Assembly: GCA_007844125.1 (NCBI GenBank) | Contig: CM017557.1 | Span: 59,239,514 to 59,303,513, forward strand | Direction of reading: 5' to 3' | Origin: Sinonovacula constricta | Lineage: Eukaryota; Mollusca; Bivalvia; Cardiida; Solecurtidae | Length of the DNA: 64,000 nt | Shown here: positions 33,298 to 47,391 of the stretch, piece after piece | How positions within the stretch are numbered: the stretch's first letter is position 1 | Layout: each line of letters begins with the position of its first letter | The notes under the pieces: model-generated | The model's input: only the letters and a program-made list of their open reading frames with translations | Told to the model about the DNA's origin: nothing | Databases searched by the model: none | Made by a program: the position numbers and the translations under genes

Positions 33298-33525
33298 AGT
33301 GGCATCCTTGGCCAAAAAGTTAGACTTGCCGACCCGTAATTTCTCATACTGTCACTCCAAGGTCTCAAGACCTAGTCGGAACAAGAACTTTCATATGGGT
33401 TGGTTTTCAAGCTTAACTGCAGTGGTTCTACCCAGATATAAGTTTAGGGTCTTCCTCCACCAATAATAAGCTGGACATTGCCAATATGCGCATAAATTTG
33501 TTGGTGCGATGTAATAAAAAATAAT
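33298..33525 (+). mobile_element. SINE family C copy, diverged
   Basis: TGGCATCCTTGGCCAAAAAG head, GACCCGTAATTTCTCATACT, GGTTTTCAAGCTTAACTGCA, GTCTTCCTCCACCAATAATA, AGCTGGACATTGCCAATATG and GTGCGATGTAATAAAAAATA tail. Confidence 0.75.
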
Positions 33526-33865
33526 CAAAAACAAACTGTGTCCAGCCTTTGTCTTGTATAATTTCCTATTCAGTGAATTTCAGTTTAAAGTTATATATAG
33601 CCTTAGATAACCAGATAGGTCAGTTAGGTAGGATATACATGTATTATGGGGTCAGGTTTACTGAGAGCTTTGAATTACATCAATCAGCTGCATCAAACTT
33701 TTATTAAAAAGATGTACAAATTTTGGTTTAATAGATAGCCGCCTAACCTATTACATTTTATTATGCATTAAGCATTTGAACTCCATAATTTTGTGTAAAG
33801 AAGTTCATGTTGTACCTGTAAATTGAGCGAGACATCTTGCTAGACATATAAACAAAACATACAGA

Positions 33866-33905
33866 TCCTGATCTGGCAGCCCCCAATAGGAGCTGGCTGA
33901 TCATG
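33866..33905. repeat. Fragment of the foldback family
   Basis: CAGATCCTGATCTGGCAGCC followed by AGGAGCTGGCTGATCATGAT resembles the central part of the 17841-17894 foldback. Confidence 0.5.
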
Positions 33906-34330
33906 ATCAACATATTTAGCCTTCTGCAAATATATTTAGCCATGTATGCTCACCATTTTAGGGTTGTGCTCATTTTAAGATCAATGACTGTGGGTTTTGT
34001 CTTTTTATATATTTGCTATTGTCTTTATATATTGTTTGTATTTTGTATTTTATTGAATTTGAACTTATTAACAAAGGACACATTTATCTTGATTCTATAA
34101 ATTTGCTGTATTCAATACACCCCTTTTGTTAAAAAGTTCTACAGCAATGTTTATCAATTTGTTTGTATATATGAGTGCTTTTTCATACCTATATAGACTT
34201 CCCTTGTTTAGAGTACATATATTTTTATATGTGATATTTTGACTGCTGTTACAATATTGTGCTTTAAGGAAAGGTGCATCCTAATTTGCATAATTGAATA
34301 TGTTAGAGTTAACTATATTTCTAGATTATC

Positions 34331-34605
34331 ACCGGCCGCAATAGCTCAGGTGGTAGAGCATCAGCTTGCGGATCAGGAGGTGGTGGGTTCAAATCCCGGC
34401 CCGGTCAAACCAAAGACTTTAAAGTTGGTAGAAGTGGCTTCCCTCCTAATGCTCGGGGCTAAGGGGACAGCATTATACCTGATTCATCGGTGTCTGTATA
34501 ATGGACTGGCCGGGTTCAGTCCCTGGGCATCTCATAAGTGCCCCTGTGCTATAATGATAGAAATGTTGCTGCACAGTAATGCAAGCTAATCCCATCCGAT
34601 CCCAT
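34331..34605 (+). mobile_element. SINE family B copy
   Basis: Head CCGGCCGCAATAGCTCAGGT with GGGTTCAAATCCCGG, body GACTTTAAAGTTGGTAGAAG, CTCGGGGCTAAGGGGACAGC and CCGGGTTCAGTCCCTGGGCA, ending near AATCCCATCCGATCCCATC. Confidence 0.9.
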
Positions 34606-35423
34606 CTAGATTAATAATGAAATCAAAACAGCAATGCTCGTCTTGTTTTAAATTATCTTGATAGATTGTTTTTCAATAACATCATAATTTTAGTTGTTTT
34701 GATTGTTATTTAAAAAAAATATATAAACACTTTCAACTTGCAAAAGAAAAAAAAAGGTAGAAATATGTCATATCATATAATATTTTCTTTTTTCAGACTT
34801 GATATTTATTTTTTTGATAGTGTGACTAATGATTTTCTTGCTGTAAACTAATTGATAAAACATCTATGATTATAAAAGTGTATATAATATATTTTTGTTG
34901 CTAACACCTGTGTTTGTGTTGTTTTTTTGACAGCAAGGTTTATTTTATAGTTCTGTACCTTTGATAAAAAATGGTAGATGATGCCTCATAAATGATAGAC
35001 AAGACTGGTTGCAGTGCTTAAATTTTCACATAGATGAAACATTTCTTTTTTAAGTATTGGAAAAACATTTTTATTTTTTTGTCAAGGAATACATTGTTTT
35101 CACAAGTCGTTATATATATATTATATATGGAATATACACTGTTGGTATAATGAATCTAAGAATATATATTGTTTGCCTAAACAATATCCAGTTGATCACA
35201 ACATCTAATAATTCAAAAGTATTTCTTTAATAAGGTATTTACCATTTATATACATGTACATATTAAAGATTATTGTACATACACAAAAACAGGAAAAAAA
35301 ATTAATTTAAGCAAACATTTCACATGAGCATCAAAAGTTGATTGTAAGAAAATACGTTTGTAGAAGATTTTGGTGGGGAGAAAAGCATCTGAAAAGTGTA
35401 GGATATAGATAGTCCCTTATCTT
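34606..35423. other. AT-rich spacer, nothing recognised
   Basis: Contains a short TATATATATATTATATATGG palindromic run near 35113; otherwise nothing recognised. Confidence 0.4.
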
Positions 35424-35850
35424 GGCGGCCATCTTTGATGGCAACTTCAAGGGATATTCAGATGAATTGTATAGAAGGGTAAATTTTATTTTCTTGTAAT
35501 TTCCTCATTTGTAGTCCAAAAATTTAAAGCTATACACCACTGGAAAGCTCTTAAAATTCATATTTTTAAAATACAATGTTTATCAAAGAATTAATACACT
35601 GAAATGAATTAAATTATTGGCTCATCCTTGAACAATATGAACAGTGAATTTTTTTGGTTATATTTTTGTATCTTTTATTATTTTTTTTCAAAATATAGTT
35701 TTGCTATTTAAATTATTTCATCAAGGCTGTTAAATTTTATATAAAATTCTGTAAAATAGACTGAAAAATATAAACACAGTGGTGAGTTTAATACAGCACA
35801 TATTTCCAGATTTCGGCCTACATTAGCTTCTGCCTTCAAAGATGGCTGCC
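35424..35850. mobile_element. TIR element H, copy 1
   Basis: GGCGGCCATCTTTGA at 35424 and TCAAAGATGGCTGCC at 35836-35850 are inverted ends with one mismatch. Internal GGGTAAATTTTATTTTCTTG and TATACACCACTGGAAAGCTC match copy 2, 596 bp downstream. No ORF. Confidence 0.8.
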
Positions 35851-36019
35851 TTACACTGTCTTATCAGTGCCTATGACATCACATGGAAACTAGCTATACA
35901 AACTTGGATCTTCGTGTAAAACTGAGCTATTTGTCAGCCCATGTGATTATCAACAGGAAGACAGTTAAGTTTAGTAGTATTTATAGGTAGTTTTCACATC
36001 AGTGAAGAGCTCTTATATT

Positions 36020-36266
36020 GGCAGCCATCTTTGATGGCAACGTCAAGGGATTTTCAGATAAATTGAACAGAAGGGTAAATTTTATTTTCTTGCAATTTCC
36101 TTCATTTGTGGTCCAGAATATAAAAGCTATACAGCATTGGAAAGCTCTTGAAATTCATCTTTTTATAATAATTTATATTTTTTTAAAAATTGATAAATAC
36201 ACAAAGAATACACAGAAATAAATAAAATTATTGGCTCATCCTTAAAACAAAATAGTGTATCTTTTG

Positions 36267-36302
<36 letters not shown>

Positions 36303-36479
36303 ACCTTTTAAACTATCAAAAATATAGTTTAGCTATTTAAAATACTTTATAAAAGCTGTTTAAATTGATATAAAATTCAGTAAAATAGACTGAAAAAACC
36401 CACAACAGTGATGAGTTTAAAACAGAAAATATTTCCAGATTTCGGCATGCATTAGCTTCTGCCTTTAAAGATGGCTGCC
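36020..36479. mobile_element. TIR element H, copy 2
   Basis: Same structure as copy 1: GGCAGCCATCTTTGA and TTAAAGATGGCTGCC ends, ATTTCCAGATTTCGGC near the right end. A poly(T) run of about 32 at 36271-36302 is unique to this copy. Flanks also match copy 1, so it is likely a tandem duplication of about 596 bp. Confidence 0.8.
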
Positions 36480-36639
36480 TTAAACTGTTTTATCAGTGTC
36501 AATGACATCACATGGAAACTATCTATACAGATTTGTGTATCATTTGCGTCATCTTCGGTCCTTTCCTTGCTTGTTCGGAAAAGAACCTCGAAAGTAATAG
36601 TATGAATACACCAGGATTCTCGGTACGGTTTCGGTTTTC

Positions 36640-37010
36640 CTACATGGCATCAATGACTTTGGGCAATCGGAACTTCTTGGGTCATTCCGTCCTCGCGACA
36701 ATCATCCCTCGGATATATCTGGTGCAATGATACTTGCTTAAATCACGATCGTTTGTTCGCCGGAAGTCGGAAGAATATCCCTAAAATGTAGTTTGCACAA
36801 AACATATACAATGCCATCGTTTGACAGCTGCGTGTTTGCTGCGCTGGGTAAATAAAAATTGATTTTTTTTAATTTGAAGCCGCCTCAGATTGAAGTTTTA
36901 AAGGCATCGTACTGTAACAAAAGTAGTCCCATTTAGGGAAATGGCCGAGTTTATCCTACTACCTACATACATCCGAGAGATGATTCGTGGATTATCTGAG
37001 GTATTCCGAT
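36640..37010 (+). repeat. Dispersed repeat J, copy 1
   Basis: GTCATTCCGTCCTCGCGACA, CGCCGGAAGTCGGAAGAATA, TTTGACAGCTGCGTGTTTGC and AAGTAGTCCCATTTAGGGAA occur in the same order at 49930-50340. In both loci a family H element lies immediately upstream, but in opposite orientation. Confidence 0.8.
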
Positions 37011-37807
37011 TGTGACTTGGGGGTTTGGCTGCCATCTTGCCGGGGCTACGTTTCCCTCATATTACCTCTTGGGTGTATTTCTGAAAATTAATGTATAATG
37101 AAATCCAAGCGCTCTGAATCGCTGTTTAGGAGGTGTAAGTTTGTCCCTGTAAGCGATTACAGGTGAGAAAACAATGGTCAAAAATATTCCGCAGTAAGTC
37201 AAATGTACAACGCATTTGAAATTGGAAAACAGTTAATTCTTCAGCTACTAAGTAACAACTCTTCTAAAATACAAGATTATACATTGGGACAAAAGTTGCA
37301 TCAGAGTCACTAACGTCTGATAATAGAAACCATTTTATTAAACACTCAATATTTTCTATACTATTATGCATTTTAACTTTAGTTAGGTCTCAAAAAATTC
37401 TCATGCTTGCTCTCGAATTTGATCAAATAAAATGAGTTTGAAAGTAACTAATACCTTTTACAACCCTGGGTCGGAATTGAAAAACCCCGAGTGCGCCATT
37501 CCTCGCGGAGTACGTGCGGAAGCTATAGACGCGGAGTCTTCTGTGATCACGTTTGCCGATTGTCACTGGAGAGTCATGGGACCAGGACAGGCGCGTATCT
37601 GGGCCGTTTTTGAAGTTACGCACAATAACAAGGGACATTACCTTTGCAGTAATACTTTTGAATATTTCCAGTTCTTTTCAAATGAATAACGGGTAAAATG
37701 CGGACATGCGGGGAACCTAACGCAAAATATGAACGACTAAAATTCTGACGTGTATAAGTTTAATCCTGTTAAACCTTTTCAACTTGATTGGTGTGGTAAA
37801 AAGTCAT

Positions 37808-37925
37808 CTTTGTTTTGAGGTTTGTCTCAAAAGTAGTCCCATTTAGGGAAATAGACAAGGAATCCGACTACCTACATAACTCCGAGAGATGATTTGTGAA
37901 TTATCCGAGGAGTTCCGATTGCAGC
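37808..37925 (+). repeat. Dispersed repeat J, partial copy
   Basis: TTTGTTTTGAGGTTTGTCTC, AAAAGTAGTCCCATTTAGGG and TCCGAGAGATGATTTGTGAA match the 3' third of repeat J. It lies 910 bp behind copy 1 in the same orientation. Confidence 0.75.
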
Positions 37926-38629
37926 TTTCTCATAACATTTGTCTGTGTCGCAAGTGGCACTGTCTAAAAAACGCCGCAAGCTGACGGTCAGACATTATTG
38001 TCTGCTCCCGACTGCGACGTGAAGACTGATCCGCCTGCCGCATGGTCTGTCCGTTTATGTTAGACGCCACTAAATAAGTTTGTTCTATATTCCATAGAAA
38101 ACAGCGAAACGTTGGAAACAAATTGCACCATGACTCAGTTATAATTGACGCCCATAACCATACGTAGGAGAAAAGAGCTATTTATTGTTTTTCCCCCAAA
38201 ATAAGTCAGCTTTCATAACATGTTAGGTTTTCCTTCATTGAACACACGTGCTATAAATTTGCCAGTCGTTAACCCGCTAAATTCAAAGTTCGTGGACATC
38301 CTCATTGTTAAACCAATATTTAAGTTAATATAATAAAATATATATCATTTTATAGGATTTTCTTCATATGTTACAAGAACTTATATTTAATGGCGTACAA
38401 TGGCCGACCGAGAACATAACTGTCGTCATGGTAACGTTCCCTCAATTTTACGGGTCACTTTGAACAACAAAGCAACTGTCTGTCACGTTTTTGAAATATT
38501 TTGCTCAAATAACGTCGGAAACATAAGAAAAGTGAACAACAATGATTCTTGGCGTCATTGTTGTGATTTTTGACGTCGTTTGTTTTGTTGCCGAGCCGTT
38601 ATTCCGGAACGCATATCAAACAACTCGAC

Positions 38630-39950
<1,321 letters not shown>

Positions 39951-40384
39951 TGTGACGGCGGGTATTTTGAGAAAATGTGACGTTGACGTACAGTGCGAGA
40001 CAAAAATGACGTTAATCTGCCGCATATGTTCATAAGTTGTTGTACTAGTTTCATTGTAACTTAACTATTGTTGAATGTATTTTTGTAAAATTTTACATGT
40101 GGGTACAAGATGCTTGGCCGATTTCACCGATATAAAATGTTTTGAAATCGGATAAAAATTAGTTTTTTCTTACTTGTCCACGAACTTCACGAACACACTT
40201 CCGGTAAAGGTGAATCAGATTATTATTGTGCATAGGTGTTCAAGATTTTTGCGGGTTTTTTTTTAATTCTACATGGTTTCAGTTTCATCTTGACACCAAC
40301 ATACTAAGATTGCCTTTAAAAGAGGAAATCGGATGCCAAAACAAAGCAAAAGACTGTTATAAAAGAGAAAAAGTCCACATCACA

Positions 40385-40515
40385 GGTTCTACTTTCGGTC
40401 GCCAACTCGTAACAGCCGCTAATTGCGTCGGTTCGAGTCCCGGTCGGAGCGAGAACTTTCATTAGGGGAGGTATTCCTGTCCGGCTGACCTGCGGTGCGC
40501 CGTTGGTTCTATCAA
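40385..40515 (+). mobile_element. SINE family C fragment
   Basis: GGTTCGAGTCCCGGTCGGAG, AGCGAGAACTTTCATTAGGG, CGGCTGACCTGCGGTGCGCC and GTTGGTTCTA; the 3' half is missing. Confidence 0.75.
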
Positions 40516-40786
40516 TGGTTCTTTTACCATTTTTTTAGACTGGTGCGCATACGCCAGTCTTAAGTAACGATGCTGTGAACCCTGCGACGCGCGGTTTTTA
40601 ACATCGGGTGTATCATTGCGACCACGAGAGCGTATTCAAGTAGTTGTGCGGCATAAGAAGTAGTGCGTTTTTAGAAAACACAAATATTACGAAGGAATGC
40701 GAACCTTTGTAAGGAAATGCGACAAATAAAAACAAGGAAACAATGTAATGTTGTTTTTCGAACAAATATGAAAGAATATTAAAAGA

Positions 40787-41240
40787 ACGATTACAAACAA
40801 ATCAGTCACGTGACAAGCGGGAGATAGCGTTGGTCGTCATTTTGGATAGATCGGAGTGCTTTTGAACGAGTTTCTGCTCAGCTTTCAAGGACCGTAAGTA
40901 AGTTGGCAAATATTTATGTTAATGCATTGTTGCGATCGACGTAAAAATTAGGATTGTTACTGTTTCAGTCTCTTAAGTTACGTGGGCCTTGTGCATTTCA
41001 TTGTTGACACTTCTTCAGTTGTGGCGGAAGCTGATCATAACTGCATTAGAACTAGAAGGGTTTTTTATCGTTAACTTCAGATAATGCATTTTTCGTAACG
41101 TTTGTGGTGTGTTGTTAGTTTAATAAGCTAACTGACTTCGGCATTTTTTGTCTTGAAATCTAGACCTAAATACAGGAGGCTACGATTATAAACAAATCAG
41201 TCACGTGACCAAAATTGCGGGAAAATCTAGCGTGGGTTGC
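40787..41240. repeat. Direct duplication around an E-box segment
   Basis: ACGATTACAAACAAATCAGT then CACGTGAC at 40787-40814 recurs at 41182-41209 with one change. The following 30 bp are also similar (GCGGGA...CTAGCGT...GTCGCCATTTT-like), so the spacing is about 395 bp. Local GC is higher than in the surroundings. An AAGGACCGTAAGTAAGTTGG stretch near 40888 would make a good splice donor after a noncoding first exon, but no transcript can be shown. Confidence 0.5.
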
Positions 41241-42714
41241 CATTTTTGTAAGCTTCTGTGGATTGAGAGTTTCCTAAGCAATATTAAGGTGGCAGTGACA
41301 TCCATTGGTGGAATGTATGTTACATATGTACATATATGTTACAATACTGATGACCGCAACCGTTCACGTAACCTTCATGCTGTGCTACTGTTGACAATCA
41401 CTGTACTTCTATTGCATGAACCAATTACAACAGCCAGGTTAATGGTTATCACCACGGTACTGTATACTCAGGGATTTCAATAGCTTTCACTTTTGTTGAG
41501 AATTTCTTTGACAATTTTCAAGGGGTCATGATCAGATTGACACAAGTCAAATTAAATTGCTTTAACTTCATTTCCATATATTTACAAGGGTCCAATTAGT
41601 ATTTACTTCATTTTTTAAATACTTTACATACTACATTTATGGTTATTTTTGCAAAATTTGACCACTTATTCTGCGCTTCTGCATCAAAATGACCCCCAAC
41701 CTAAGATTTAGGTGAGGTCAAAACTGGAAAATCTCAATTTTCCTTGCATCAAAATGCAAATATCTGGATCTGTTAAAATCCCTGAATATACTGAATTATT
41801 TGCTAATGTTGTTGATAGTGACTGTCACGTACAAACGAAAAGAACATACACGTAGTTTCATATGTTTCGAGTAATGATATCTGTGCAGGAAAAGTTTGAT
41901 TCTTTTGTTCTTCTCCACCTCTCTTTTGTTCATCTTCAAGTGTTTTTCAAAGTTTTGTTACATTAAATTCTTATATGAAAACTACTAATTGTTATTCATT
42001 GCTCCCCTATGACAGCCAATGTAAGACCATCAACAGCAATCTTTCCAATTCCTTAATGTGCATTTCGCCGTTCAAGACATCTTGATTACTCCCTTGGAAA
42101 TACGCTTTCAACCGGCGCGCCAGTCTTCCATCGCTTTCAGCGCTTTGATTTCTATAAGTAGCTGGTCGTGGTCACTATGAACATTTTTGTGTTACTGCGA
42201 TGTCAATAAACAAAGAATAATATTCCATCTTGCATCGATCGATAATTCACGTCCAATTACTGACAGAAACGAGAGTCGACTATTATCAATTTCCGAAACT
42301 AATGCCGCTTTTAGTAAGCGTTTGTGAGAACTATGATAGAAATAGATATGTGTGTTATCAAAATAGGTGTATTTAATGAATGTTTGCTGTTGAATCCTTC
42401 AAGTGGTTACTATATTAATGTCTGGCCTTAGGGAAAAACACGCCATGTGCTAATTTTGCTTGACGGTTTGAATTTATTAATTTGCTAATTTTCGCATGTG
42501 TGTCCAAAATTGGTTGTCTTATATCAAGAAACCTTTGAAAACTTGCATAATTTGCGATTTTTTATAGGAGGAAAATATTAACTTTAAAGAGTGTTTTTAC
42601 TGTTTCAAACATTTAGGGGAATTTTCTTTTCGTAATTTGTACTGTCTAACAATATAGTCAGTGTTCAAATCGTCTTTATTTAGATTAAATTTTGGCATGA
42701 TTTCTAAATAGACC
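41241..42714. other. Spacer, nothing recognised
   Basis: No gene, repeat family or long hairpin recognised. Confidence 0.4.
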
Positions 42715-42850
42715 GGACAGCATGATATACACAGTGAAGGCAGCACTATATCTGCTTCAAGCGGACACCCAGGAAGAACCTCCCTACACTGCCCAGATAG
42801 TACAGCTGACAACTTCTGGAGATCGCTAATAAACCCATCAAACAAAAAAG
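42715..42850 (+). mobile_element. SINE family A 3' fragment
   Basis: GACAGCATGATATACACAGT, GAAGGCAGCACTATATCTGC, TTCAAGCGGACACCC and a degenerate CTAATAAACCCATCAAACAA tail; a foreign 55-bp piece replaces the end of the body. Confidence 0.75.
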
Positions 42851-43244
42851 ACTTGAATGTTCAAGTTATATATGTGCGTGCTTTATTACTCCAACACCGG
42901 TAATTTATACGTTTGTACAAGGTACATAATCTAGCTATTTGTCTTCATTCCAGACGGGTCTTCGTCAAGCACAAGTTTGTTGGTTTACTTTAACATTCTT
43001 TGCTCTTTACGCTCAAAAAGTATTCAAATACGTTGATAAATAACTGTGGGCTGTATTTGCTTTGTTTTCATGAAAAGCCAAACATTCGTATATGCTGATT
43101 TCCCTATATTCATTGTTATTTTTCGTTCTCATTTTTTTCTTCCGGAACCCAATTCACGCCAGTGTCTTATGGTAAGAACATGTACGGCAAATTGGAAAAA
43201 TAAAAGGATCTATATATTGACAGTATACTACTGTAAATAAATTA

Positions 43245-43965
43245 TAGTAAATAACCATCAGACCGTTCATAGAAAAAAACCTTATAGACCATTTATAGTA
43301 AATAATCATTAGACCATTCATAGTAAATAACCTTATAGACCATTCATAGTAAATAACCCTATAGACCATTTATAGTAAATAACCTTATAGACCATTTATA
43401 GTAAATAACCTTATAGACCATTCATAGTAAATAACTTTATAGACCATTTATAGTAAATAACCTTATAGACCATTCATAGAAAATAACTATATAAACCATT
43501 TATATTAAATTACTATTGAGACCATTATTAATATATAACCTTATAGACCATTTATAGTAAATAACCTTATAGACCATTCATAGAAAATAACTATATAATC
43601 CATTTATATTAAATTACTATTGAGACCATTATTAATATATAACCTTATAGACCATTTATAGTAAATAACCTTATAGACCATTCATAGTAAATAACCTTAT
43701 AGACCATTCATAGTAAATAACCTTATTGACCATTTATAGTAAATAACCTTATAGACCATTCATAGTAAATAACCGTATAGACCATTTATAGTAAATAACC
43801 GTATAGACCATTTTTTAGTAAATAAACATATAGACCATTTATAGTAAACAAACATAGATACCATTTATAGTAAATAACCTTATAGGCCATTTAAAGCAAA
43901 TAAACATATAAGCCATTTATAGTTAATAACCCTATACAAATTCATAGTAAATAACCATATAGCTT
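43245..43965. repeat. 26-bp minisatellite, about 27 units
   Basis: CCTTATAGACCATTTATAGT plus AAATAA repeats, with CATTCATAG alternants and two copies of a longer AAATTACTATTGAGACCATT variant that mark a higher-order duplication. Confidence 0.95.
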
Positions 43966-45235
43966 TAAAAGCTAAGTAGTTTTTTTCAGTTTACATGTAT
44001 GTGTTTTCACAACTCTACCCTTTTACCTGGTTGGTGAGGGGATGCATCGCAAAACCACCCACCCCCACCCTCGGTTGATCCGAATTTTCTTTGCTCAGTG
44101 CATTCAAAAAATGTCACAAAAAGCGTAGGCGAAATCAAAGTTCATTTATCTTTGTGAGGTTTCAAACAGGAAAACTGCTAGAATGTTTCGTTATTGATCA
44201 AGGTTCCCGCACTTATCACCTCAATCCTTTGTGTTCCCACTACAATATAAGGATTGCCGTTCAGCGTATTCCTCAGCAAAAATACATACACAGTCTTAAG
44301 CATGCACAAGACAGCATTGATGCAAAGCATCAAAGGTCGCAGTCGAGGTCCTGTTCAACCATGGAATTTTATTTTTTTTGCCTTACAACAAACAGACCAA
44401 GAAACAACAAAACATGTTGTTATTAAATGATTTACAATGCCAACAAATGTCCATGTCTTAAACTTATATGCTGTAAAGAATTGTCTTTGGACGCATGGGA
44501 AAATGTACGATTTCAAACAACAGAAACAAGTATAACATTTGATTTGTAGATAGTACCTCGTCTTAACAAATACATTTTAAATCAAACAAATCATACAAAC
44601 ACCTTTTCTGATATTCACCGAACTTATACCGAAAATAATGATTACCGAAATTCGATGCATGCAAGCGCCGCACTTCACTTGTTTATAGAACAACATGGCG
44701 CCCTCCACAGGACTTTTCCAGGAACGATTACATAGACGCCGCTCGCATGCGAGGCAAAAATGAAATGAACTGTCATTCGTAACTATTCGGCTGTACCCGG
44801 ACATATCTATTCCTTGGAAGTCTCATTTCGTATCATTGCCTGACTTTTTACTGTGTTTACCTTTTGTATATTCTGCTGACCCATTTCTAAGACTAATAAC
44901 TACGTTTGGTTTGAAAGTGTGTTGTGATCGACAAGTATTTGATATGATCGTGCCGCATTAATTGTCGAGTTTGATTTTGACTCTAATTAAGTTATTTTGC
45001 AAACGTTTGCATAAGGTTGTCTATTGATTATCTTGAGGTCATAAATATTGATAGAAAATTGTCACAAGGTGTGCTATTGATATTTTGTTGCAGTGTCTAT
45101 TATATTTAAATACCCCCAATATAGTAGAGGGCTGTATGCTCCATTTGACACTTACAACAAACATCGTCGTAAATGAAGCTAAAATATGGTTTACCACGAA
45201 GAAGTCTTGATTAAAGCCGTTAACTTGGTGATTTA
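43966..45235. other. Spacer, nothing recognised
   Basis: The frame at 44091-44426 (111 codons) has a basic start but no family resemblance, no splice support and low-complexity codons. I do not call it a gene. Confidence 0.4.
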
Positions 45236-45275
45236 AAGCAATCAGTGCACCACGGGTTAACTTGAAAACCTCATC

Positions 45276-45342
45276 AAATGGAAGTTCTCGCCCCGGGACT
45301 CGCACCCACACGGTGTGGGGCTGAGGAGTCACTTGTCGCCAT
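45276..45342 (-). mobile_element. SINE family C head fragment, minus strand
   Basis: The minus strand reads GGCGACAAGTGACTCCTCAG, GGTGCGAGTCCCGGGGCGAG, a tRNA-derived head and B box. The (CA)n tract follows on its 5' side. Confidence 0.55.
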
Positions 45343-45367
45343 CGCCACCCACCCCCACCCACCCACC

Positions 45368-45369
<2 letters not shown>

Positions 45370-45432
<63 letters not shown>
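45370..45432. repeat. (AC)n microsatellite
   Basis: About 31 uninterrupted AC units after a CCCACCC-rich lead. Confidence 0.98.
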
Positions 45433-45436
<4 letters not shown>

Positions 45437-45879
45437 TTTTACCTTTGCTTAAAATGGCAAATCGTGACGAATCGTATCCATGTGATCATTTAGATGGAAT
45501 ATACATTCTTGAATAATAGTTGGATTAATTGTAAAGCAAAAACATTTTATAATCTTATACAAAAGTATTACATAAACCAAAAGTAGAAGTCGCCCTACAT
45601 TTGTAGCCAATCAGAAGCTATGAAAATTCAAATTTCTCAACAGTTTCTTTCAGTAGGACTCCTTGTAGTTTCTACAATGAACAAAGTCGATCGATCTATT
45701 TTCTTAAATTGTTTTATTTTCAACTGCGCATGTGCAACAAACCACGCATTCTGGCTCGACTCCTCCCTTGTGACGACAAGTTTGAATACGTCAAGACCAT
45801 TGGCAGTTTTATGCGGCGGATGTCATTTTGGTAGAACCGGTAGAAGTGAGGCGGGGACTTCTAAGTCGGAGAGAATCTA

Positions 45880-45958
45880 TTAAGACGTTTCCATAGAAAA
45901 TAGAAGCATGTACTCGCTGCGCTCGTTTCGGCGTCTATTTTCTATAGAAACGTCTTAA
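45880..45958. repeat. Foldback hairpin, 25-bp arms
   Basis: TTAAGACGTTTCCATAGAAA (45880) extends to AATAGA at 45904. It is inverted at 45934-45958 with one mismatch. The apex contains CTCGCTGCGCTCG, itself near-palindromic. Confidence 0.9.
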
Positions 45959-46039
45959 GAGAACAAATAAAAAACACGAAAGAAATATTCGGGTTAATAA
46001 TTGTGTCAATCCAATGGTGAGTATCCTTGATATTTATAT

Positions 46040-47045
46040 AAGGAAACAAAATGTGTCCACCTACTCCTATAGCCTTACATTATTAAAAGATAAATATTCA
46101 CATACTCCTGGGGCCTTGCATAATTAAAAGATAAATATTCACATTCTCCTGGGACCTTACTTTATTCAAAAATAAATATTCACATACTTCTAGGATCTTA
46201 AATTATTAAAAGATTAATATTCACAAACTTCTGGGACCCTACATTATTAAAAGATTAATATTCACAAACTTCTGGGACCTTACATTATTGAAAGATAAAT
46301 TATTCACATACTCCTGGGGCCTTACATTATTAAAATATAAATATTCACATACTCCTGGGGCCTTACAATATTAAAATATAAATATTTACATACTCCTGAT
46401 GCCTTACATTATTAAAAGATAAATCCTCACATACTCCTGGGGCCTTTCATTATTAAAAGATAAATATTTACGTACTTCGGGGGCCTTACATTATTGAAGG
46501 ATAAATATTCACATACTCCTGAGGCCTTACATTATTGAAAGATAAAAAATCACATACTCCTGGGAACTTACTTTATTAAAAGATAAATATTTACATACCT
46601 CTGGGGGGGGGGCCTTATATTATTTGAAAGATAAATATTCACATACTCCTGGGGCCTTACATTATTCAAAGATAAATATTCACATACTCCTGGGACCTTA
46701 CTTTATTAAAAGATAAATATTCACATACTTCGGGGCCTTACATTATTGAAAGATAAATATTCACATACTCCCGATGCTTACATTATTAAAAGATAAATCC
46801 TCACATACTCCTGGGACCTTACTTGATTAAATGATAGATATTCACATACTCCTGGGGCCTTAAATTATTAAAAGATAAATATTTACTTACTCTTGGGGCC
46901 TTACATTATGAAAAGATAAATATTCACATGCTCCTGAGACATTACATTATTAAAAATAAATATTCACATACTTCTGATGTCTTACATTATTGAAAGATAA
47001 ATATTCACATACTCCTGGGGGCCTTACATTATTACAAGATAAATT
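46040..47045. repeat. 41-bp minisatellite, about 24 units
   Basis: TTACATTATTAAAAGATAAA plus TATTCACATACTCCTGGGGC units with many point variants. Confidence 0.95.
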
Positions 47046-47391
47046 ATGTAGCAACGTTGGTCAATCTTGTAAAGTATATCATCCGAGTTTTGTGGCCCTT
47101 TTCTTTAAGATTTTACTTATTTCACAATAAAGTCTATTTAGTTTTTCATGAATACGCCCCCGGAATGTGTTCTTTGTCGCTATGTCGCATTTCACACCAT
47201 TATAAAGTTTTTAGCGTCTAGTAATGAATGTGCGTTTTAAACGGAATAAAGTAGTAAATAAGGGCACATAGACTACCATTTAAACGCTCAAGCAAGTACT
47301 GTTTTATTGTTGAATAAAAATCTCATTTAACCTACAATGTATGTGTTTTATTTCTTTGTATTGCTATCTAAGCATTAATTTTGAACAGGGG
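47046..47391. other. Spacer, nothing recognised
   Basis: No gene or shared repeat. Confidence 0.4.

Noticed and set aside
37432..37689. 85-codon plus-strand frame between two repeat J copies
   Set aside because: No recognisable domain, an antisense frame of similar length, and placement inside dispersed repeats.
44091..44426. 111-codon plus-strand frame
   Set aside because: No family resemblance, low-complexity end and no splice or repeat support.
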